Positions 7,343 to 11,695 of a stretch of 11,695 bases of DNA are shown here, piece by piece (within the stretch, counting starts at the first letter, position 1; every line of letters begins with the position of its first letter). Source of the stretch: an uncultured Bacteroidota bacterium (GTDB lineage: Bacteria > Bacteroidota > Bacteroidia > Chitinophagales > Chitinophagaceae); contig CAIWHF010000166.1 of assembly GCA_903912405.1 (NCBI GenBank), positions 1 to 11,695 on the forward strand, given 5' to 3'. The notes beneath the pieces were generated by a model. It saw only the letters and a program-made list of their open reading frames with translations, made no database searches and had not been told where the DNA came from. The position numbers and the translations under genes were made by a program.

Positions 7343-8389
7343 ATGAAAAAATCAATCAACACATTACTAGCTTCCCTATTATTTGTTTCAGCCATAGCAC
7401 AAGATGCTCATCTATCTCAATTTTATGAAGCTAATATAATTCGAAACCCTGCCTTAACAGGTATATTTAGTGGCGACTATAAAATCAATTTGCAATATAG
7501 AAACCAATGGAGTGCCTTATCAGTGCCATTTCAAACTATGCTTTTCTCGGCAGAATCTAAGAAGAGTATAGGTAAAGAAAGTGGCGATTTTATTAGTTAT
7601 GGACTTTTTACAACTATCGACAAAGCAGGCACTATTAATATGAGTAATAGTCAATTTTATGGGATGCTCAATTACAATAAATTGTTAGAAGAGTATCACT
7701 ATACCTATTTGTCTTTTGGTTTTTCTGGCGGTTTTATACAGCGCTCATTTAATGCATCTAGAATGATCTTTGATAACCAATATCAAAATGGAACAATAAC
7801 TACAGGCATTGGAGAAACCATTGCCAGCAATACCTTAAGGCATTATGATATAGGATCAGGTTTATCGCTTAATGGCGCTATGGGATATGAAAATAAAGCT
7901 AACTATTATATAGGTGTTGGCCTATATCATATAAATAAACCAGATGAAACGTTTAGAAATGAATCGTTTGTAAAACTTAATCGAAAATGGAGTATACATG
8001 CTGGATTTAAATCCAACATAGGAAATAATCTTAGTATTACAGCGCTGGTAAATTATACCAAACAAAATCCTTTTGAAGAACTAGTTTTTGGTGCTTTTCT
8101 GAATGTTAAACCAATCAGTGTAATCAATTCTAAAAATCATGTAATTCTATCTATTGGTGCTTTTAACAGAGTAAATGATGCTTATATAGGTGTAGTAAAA
8201 TGTGATTTTAAAAATTATGCAATTGCTATTAGTTATGATGCAACAAGTAGTGCTCTAAAAAATTATAACCAAGGATTTGGTGCGTATGAATTGAGTATCA
8301 ATTGGAGAGGTTTTTACAAATTCTCTAATAATAGAGCCATGATGCGTTGTCCACGTTTCGAAGATTTATTTGAACCAGATGCCTATTAA
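7343..8389 (+). CDS. PorP/SprF family type IX secretion system outer-membrane protein
   Basis: A 348-residue exported protein with a signal peptide (M-K-K-S, hydrophobic core 5-18, cleavage after A-I-A at residue 19). The mature N-terminus, D-A-H-L-S-Q-F-Y-E-A-N-I-I-R-N-P-A-L-T-G at 21-40, is the hallmark of the PorP/SprF family, followed by alternating amphipathic beta strands rich in aromatic and glycine residues, as expected for an outer-membrane barrel. Family members such as SprF are needed for secretion of a particular large type B substrate encoded next to them, and others attach to the gliding/T9SS machinery. The gene starts 5 bp after the PKD gene's stop, so the two are almost certainly cotranscribed, and this is the likely dedicated partner of that protein. 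The paralogue-specific name (porP or sprF) cannot be decided, so no symbol is given. The stop codon overlaps the terminator hairpin. Confidence 0.93.
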   Translation: MKKSINTLLASLLFVSAIAQDAHLSQFYEANIIRNPALTGIFSGDYKINLQYRNQWSALSVPFQTMLFSAESKKSIGKESGDFISYGLFTTIDKAGTINMSNSQFYGMLNYNKLLEEYHYTYLSFGFSGGFIQRSFNASRMIFDNQYQNGTITTGIGETIASNTLRHYDIGSGLSLNGAMGYENKANYYIGVGLYHINKPDETFRNESFVKLNRKWSIHAGFKSNIGNNLSITALVNYTKQNPFEELVFGAFLNVKPISVINSKNHVILSIGAFNRVNDAYIGVVKCDFKNYAIAISYDATSSALKNYNQGFGAYELSINWRGFYKFSNNRAMMRCPRFEDLFEPDAY

Positions 8390-8419
8390 AAAAGGTTGAG
8401 CAATTGCTCGACCTTTTTT
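8388..8419. terminator. Bidirectional intrinsic terminator between convergent genes
   Basis: The stem pairs 8388-8401 (A6-GGTTGAGC) with 8406-8419 (GCTCGACC-T6); the loop is AATT (8402-8405). All pairs are Watson-Crick except one T-G wobble (8397 with 8410). The T-run follows the GC-richer core on the plus strand, and the A-run supplies a T-run on the minus strand, so the element can end transcription from both sides. It overlaps the last two bases of the porP-like stop codon and the first two bases (8418-8419) of the reverse-strand stop of the DUF349 gene. Confidence 0.85.
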
Positions 8420-9971
8420 ATTCTTTAGTTGCTGTTTGCTGCTCTTGTTCTATTTTAGTAATCAATTGCTTTTTCTTTTCAATTACATGCTTGCCTTCTT
8501 CTATTAAATTTGACAAGTGTGTTTTCAATTGTTCTTTCTTAGGGCCATCTTGCAGATTTTGTAAGGTATCTGTAAACTCGATTATCTTAGCTTCTTCATC
8601 GGCTAATTCTTCTTTCAATTGTTTTAAGAAAGAAACTTTTTGTTCTTTTTGTTTAGCTTCGTAAGCTACAGCAGATTTTTTTCTACGCTCACGATCTTCA
8701 TCTTTGCGTTCAAAAAAAGTTTTTTTGGCATTTATAAATTGTTCCCACAATTCTTCATTTCGTTGTCGCGGTGCTGGACCAATTTGCTTCCAAGCATCCA
8801 TTAATTCCAAAAACTCATCAGTTGTTGTACGCCAATTAGTGGAATCTTTTAATTGTAATGCTCTACTTACCAGTGCTTCTTTCTTTGCTAGATTATCTTC
8901 GAATGAAATCTTTAAGTTATCAAAATGTGCTCTTTTGGCCGCAAAGAAAACATCTTTTGCTGCAGAAAAAGTAGCCCAAATTTCATCACTTTTCTCATTG
9001 GGCACTCTACCAATTTTTTTCCACTCCTCTGTTAAATCCTGCATTTTTTGAGTGGTCTCATTCCAATTGGTTTCATGTTGTATCGCAACCGCTTGATCTA
9101 TTAATGCTAATTTAAGTTGTAGATTATTGTTGTGCTCTTGTTCAATTTTGGCGTAATTATCTTTCTTCCTGTTAAAAAAATCGGTTTTCAATTGCATTAA
9201 TTCCGTCCATAATGTTTCGTTCTTTTCATACATTGTCGGACCAATTTTTTTCCACTCCTCTATGCAGGCATTAAAAAATACCGTAGCTTCTTTCCAATTA
9301 TCAGAAAGAGCCCAACGCTTAGCGGTATCCACCAATTCCATTTTATAATCAAGATTATTGATATAGTCTTTTTCTTGGTTAGCAAAATGTGCTTTCTTCT
9401 TTTCGAAAAAATCATTTTTCATTGCTTCAAATTGCTTCCATAATTTATCATTACGGATATAATCAGCAGCAGAAATAGATTTCCATTCCTCATTCATTAA
9501 TTTTATCTCTTCGGTAATAGACTTGAAATTACCGCCCTCAATGTTTACTGCAAGTTTCTTTAAAATAGCCTCTTTTTGTAAAATAACACCTTCGTGTAGG
9601 GATTTGGTTTCTTGTTCAAAACCATCTAAAATTTGTAATAAACCAGGTACATCGCCTATTAAATTGGCTTTTAATAAATACTCTTTGTAACGCACTACTT
9701 TACCATATAATTTTACTTTCTCTGGGGTTAGCTGCCATTCTTCTTGGAGCTCTTTAATTTTTGCACTTGCATCCTTATGCTTTTTTATTAATGAAGTAAC
9801 AACTACCGATGCATTTTGCAACGTTAAACTTACAATTTCTCTAGAAGGGAAAAAAGATGTTGGATTAATCGATAAACTACCATTAGGTGCTAAAGTAAAT
9901 AGATGTTTATCATCAATTGCTTCATTATTCCACCAATCTAAAATAGTCTTTACGTCTTGTTCAGTGCCCAT
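8418..9971 (-). CDS. DUF349 repeat protein (four 77-residue repeats)
   Basis: A 517-residue cytoplasmic-looking protein with no signal peptide or membrane segment, highly charged and predicted helical. Four DUF349 repeats start at residues 133, 210, 287 and 364, exactly 77 residues apart. Each has a K-x-x-L/I start, an E-E-W-K-x-I-like centre (Trp163, 240, 317, 394), an L/I-W-x-x-F-like helix (L-W-x-E-L in repeat 2) and F-F-x-x-K near the end (Phe pairs at 188, 265, 342, 419). The N-terminal part (1-130) is less regular, with Q-E-E-W-Q at 76-80 and a predicted helical region. The C-terminus (about 420-512) is a Lys/Glu-rich coiled coil. DUF349 has no settled biochemical function that I know of; the regular helical array suggests a scaffold or binding protein, which is inference. 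The ATG at 9969-9971 opens the frame. The DUF4197 gene lies 58 bp upstream, so the two may share a transcript. Confidence 0.9.
   Translation of the reverse strand: MGTEQDVKTILDWWNNEAIDDKHLFTLAPNGSLSINPTSFFPSREIVSLTLQNASVVVTSLIKKHKDASAKIKELQEEWQLTPEKVKLYGKVVRYKEYLLKANLIGDVPGLLQILDGFEQETKSLHEGVILQKEAILKKLAVNIEGGNFKSITEEIKLMNEEWKSISAADYIRNDKLWKQFEAMKNDFFEKKKAHFANQEKDYINNLDYKMELVDTAKRWALSDNWKEATVFFNACIEEWKKIGPTMYEKNETLWTELMQLKTDFFNRKKDNYAKIEQEHNNNLQLKLALIDQAVAIQHETNWNETTQKMQDLTEEWKKIGRVPNEKSDEIWATFSAAKDVFFAAKRAHFDNLKISFEDNLAKKEALVSRALQLKDSTNWRTTTDEFLELMDAWKQIGPAPRQRNEELWEQFINAKKTFFERKDEDRERRKKSAVAYEAKQKEQKVSFLKQLKEELADEEAKIIEFTDTLQNLQDGPKKEQLKTHLSNLIEEGKHVIEKKKQLITKIEQEQQTATKE
8652..9575 (-). repeat. 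Four exact-period 77-residue DUF349 repeats
   Basis: The block covers residues 133-440. The Lys that opens each unit (133, 210, 287, 364), the central Trp (163, 240, 317, 394) and the Phe-Phe pair (188-189, 265-266, 342-343, 419-420) all recur at exactly 77 residues, that is 231 bp, with no insertion or deletion between copies. The fourth copy departs from the others after about residue 424, where it runs into the basic coiled coil. Confidence 0.85.
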
Positions 9972-10029
9972 GATTATTAAGATTTCATATTTTATCTACG
10001 AAAATAAATTATTTATAGTACTTATCGTA

Positions 10030-10740
10030 TTACTTAGTACCAAAAACTGTTTTTAATATAGAAGTTGTTCTTGCCGCAGCATTCGTTCTTATTGCTTTCT
10101 CTTCAATAGCCAATTTTAAAAATACGGCTTTAAGTGTTTGATCGGTAACATAACTTGTAAGATTGGGATTTACCTTTTGGGTGAATGGAATTTTATTATA
10201 CGTCTTAAACACTGTATTCCATGCATCTTCTGCTTTCGTTTGTTGTAAGGAAGTGCTTATAATTGGGGTTATGGCAACTTTTAAAGAATCGCTGGTGCTT
10301 GCTTTTAAATAATCGGTAGCTGCTTGTTCTGATCCATTTAGAATTTGAACGGCATCTTGAAAAGAAATCTTTTGAATGGCCGTTAGAAATACGGGTGTAA
10401 TTTGAATGGCTGCTTGCTCTGCAGCTCTATTCATTGATAACACAACAGAATCCACTAAATAGCCCAATCCTATTTTTTGTAAATTGGTTGCTACAATTGC
10501 TGCTTCTGGAGGCAATACTATTTTAACTAACGCATCATTATAAAATCCATTAACGGCCGATAATTGTTTACCGGTATTTTGAATTCCAATACGTAATGCT
10601 TCCTTCAATCCTTTACTAATATCACTATTTGATAAGATTGATTTTTGCATTTTCGATGCTAATATCGAAGAACTACTTTTTTGTGCAGGCACTTCTTCTA
10701 AAAGCACAAACAACATAATACCTAAAACATACTTTTTCAT
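10030..10740 (-). CDS. DUF4197 exported protein
   Basis: A 236-residue protein with an N-terminal Sec signal (M-K-K, hydrophobic 4-14, likely cleavage after V-P-A at residue 19). The mature protein matches the DUF4197 pattern from end to end: S-K-G-L-K-E-A-L at 42-49, K-I-V-L-P-P-E at 73-79, L-S-M-N-R-A-A-E-Q-A at 101-110, I-L-N-G at 133-136 followed by Q-A-A-T-D-Y-L, Y-V-T-D-Q-T-L at 197-203, and A-A-R-T-T-S-I-L-K-T-V-F-G at 222-234. The function of this family is not known to me; export to the periplasm, or attachment on the periplasmic side of a membrane, is inferred from the signal peptide. There is no lipobox cysteine. It begins 17 bp after the beta-barrel gene's stop, so the two are very likely cotranscribed, and it precedes the DUF349 gene. 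Confidence 0.92.
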   Translation of the reverse strand: MKKYVLGIMLFVLLEEVPAQKSSSSILASKMQKSILSNSDISKGLKEALRIGIQNTGKQLSAVNGFYNDALVKIVLPPEAAIVATNLQKIGLGYLVDSVVLSMNRAAEQAAIQITPVFLTAIQKISFQDAVQILNGSEQAATDYLKASTSDSLKVAITPIISTSLQQTKAEDAWNTVFKTYNKIPFTQKVNPNLTSYVTDQTLKAVFLKLAIEEKAIRTNAAARTTSILKTVFGTK

Positions 10741-10757
10741 AACGCTATAATTGATTT

Positions 10758-11695
10758 TTAATTTGATGGCTGCTTAGGCTGTTCACTTCCTCCCTCGTTA
10801 TTATTATCATCTCCTTCCTTCAATAAACTATCTCTACTCTTTGCTTTCTTTTCTTCTGAAGTTTGATTTTTTTCTGCTCTTCCTTTTTTATTACTTGCTG
10901 CTTTTGCGTCCGACTTGCCAATCCTATAAGTAAACGTAATATTAGCGATGCGCGTTTCTCGATCTCTGTAATTGACTTGATAATAGTTGCTATAGTCGTA
11001 GATATTGGTGTACTTTCTAGTGTTCAATATATCTGAAATAGATAGGGTTACACTTCCTTTTGAATTCCAAAAATTTGCTTTATATGCCAAATCAATCCAA
11101 TATAGCTCTTGAGTTTTACCTTGCGCCGTTACTTTAGGCGCTTCATAATTTGCATTAAGCTGTATTGAATTGCCTTGATTTAATTTATAAGTTGTATTCA
11201 CTTTAGTAAACCAACTGGTTCCATTTGTATTTACAGCCTGTGCAATGGAATTATTAATGATGTTTGTTTTAAACAAATTGAAATTAAAACTAGCATCCCA
11301 AGGCTTCGAAATTTGCACTTTTCCTGTAAGCTCTGCACCAAAGGTTTCGCCTTTGTTTAAATTTTGAGGCTGCGTAAAACTCGTACCATCGCTGTAAAAT
11401 ACTCTATATTTTTCTATAAGGTTTTCAGTGTATTGATAGTAGGTGCTAAACATAATTTGATGCCCCTTTTCAAATTGTTTATTATAATTTAGTTCTGCAT
11501 TATGAATAAATTCTGGTTTTAAATTTGGATTACCCATACTTGAATCTTGAGGATTCGATAAATCTAAAAATGGCATCATATCTCTAAAGCCTGGTCTATT
11601 CGTTCTTCTTGAATAGCTAAGGTAAAAAGTTTGACCTGGTGATACTTGGTAGGAAATATAAGTAGTAGGGAATAAATTCAAAAAATGATTTTCGT
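10758..11695 (-). CDS. Outer-membrane beta-barrel protein (TonB-receptor superfamily), C-terminal part
   Basis: The frame is open to the right window edge, so the 5' end is missing; about 311 codons are visible. An apparent TTG start at 11679-11681 is internal, because the frame continues upstream with E-N-H-F before it. The visible part shows the classic run of this family's barrel: L-F-P-T-T-Y-I-S-Y, then Y-S-R-R-T-N-R-P-G-F-R-D, then G-N-P-N-L-K-P-E-F and E-L-N-Y-N-K, followed by repeated strand-like segments with alternating aromatic residues and a final strand ending T-F-T-Y-R-I-G. These features fit the 'outer membrane beta-barrel' relatives of TonB-dependent receptors (OMP_b-brl type), which usually carry an N-terminal carboxypeptidase-like domain and a plug, outside this window. 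The substrate is unknown. An unusual 52-residue Lys/Glu/Asn-rich tail follows the last strand. The DUF4197 gene is 17 bp downstream. Confidence 0.88.
   Translation of the reverse strand, partial: ENHFLNLFPTTYISYQVSPGQTFYLSYSRRTNRPGFRDMMPFLDLSNPQDSSMGNPNLKPEFIHNAELNYNKQFEKGHQIMFSTYYQYTENLIEKYRVFYSDGTSFTQPQNLNKGETFGAELTGKVQISKPWDASFNFNLFKTNIINNSIAQAVNTNGTSWFTKVNTTYKLNQGNSIQLNANYEAPKVTAQGKTQELYWIDLAYKANFWNSKGSVTLSISDILNTRKYTNIYDYSNYYQVNYRDRETRIANITFTYRIGKSDAKAASNKKGRAEKNQTSEEKKAKSRDSLLKEGDDNNNEGGSEQPKQPSN

Noticed and set aside
8404..9051. Plus-strand open frames opposite the DUF349 gene (8404-8664 and 8704-9051)
   Set aside because: They are Cys/Ser/Phe-rich shadows of the Lys/Glu-rich reverse-strand coding region, with no domain signal or start context.
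10004..10016. ATAAA-TTA-TTTAT hairpin as a terminator between the DUF4197 and DUF349 genes
   Set aside because: The stem is only five A-T pairs with no GC core, so it is not a credible terminator.
9972..10029. Promoter for the DUF349 gene (TATTTTCG, complement of 9999-10006)
   Set aside because: It departs from TAnnTTTG at one position and has no TTG at a proper distance upstream, so support is too thin to annotate; read-through from the DUF4197 gene is equally possible.
11679..11681. TTG as the start of the beta-barrel gene
   Set aside because: The frame stays open to the window edge, and the protein begins in mid-barrel without a signal peptide or plug, so the codon is internal and the gene is cut by the window.

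Overview
The window is AT-rich and comes from a member of the phylum Bacteroidota. The main evidence is a giant PKD-repeat surface protein that ends in a gliding-motility-associated (type B, CHU_C-like) C-terminal sorting domain, followed directly by a PorP/SprF-family protein; this pairing is tied to the type IX secretion system (T9SS). An outer-membrane beta-barrel protein of the TonB-receptor superfamily, a DUF349-repeat protein, a DUF4197 protein, a Bacteroidota-style -7 box (TAnnTTTG) and the absence of Shine-Dalgarno sites agree with this. The order or genus cannot be fixed from the sequence alone.

Layout. (1) 1-318, plus strand: C-terminal end of a TPR-like protein. (2) 319-1941, minus strand: an orphan family-5 solute-binding lipoprotein of an ABC transporter, whose stop codon directly abuts the TPR gene's stop. 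(3) 1942-2034: a short AT-rich divergent promoter region. (4) 2035-8389, plus strand: pdxJ (vitamin B6 synthesis), the 1516-residue PKD-repeat protein, and the PorP/SprF protein, with gaps of 26 and 5 bp and no terminator between them, so probably one transcript. (5) 8388-8419: a compact hairpin terminator that can act in both directions and overlaps the stop codons of both converging genes. (6) 8418-11695, minus strand, transcribed right to left: the C-terminal part of an outer-membrane beta-barrel protein (start beyond the window), then a DUF4197 exported protein (17 bp gap), then a DUF349-repeat protein (58 bp gap).

How the genes may work together: the PKD protein should be exported by Sec, carried across the outer membrane by the T9SS and displayed or released, with the adjacent PorP/SprF protein as its likely dedicated outer-membrane partner. 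The SBP, PdxJ, DUF349 and DUF4197 genes look like ordinary chromosomal genes with no evident functional tie to it. No RNA gene, insertion sequence, CRISPR array or clear prophage element was seen. The longest stretch without a coding region is the 93 bp between 1941 and 2035. The most notable material is the architecture of the PKD protein (14 PKD domains, 13 with a cysteine pair, then 3 Ig-like modules), the exact 77-residue periodicity of the DUF349 protein, and the overlapping bidirectional terminator. I found no convincing undescribed system.
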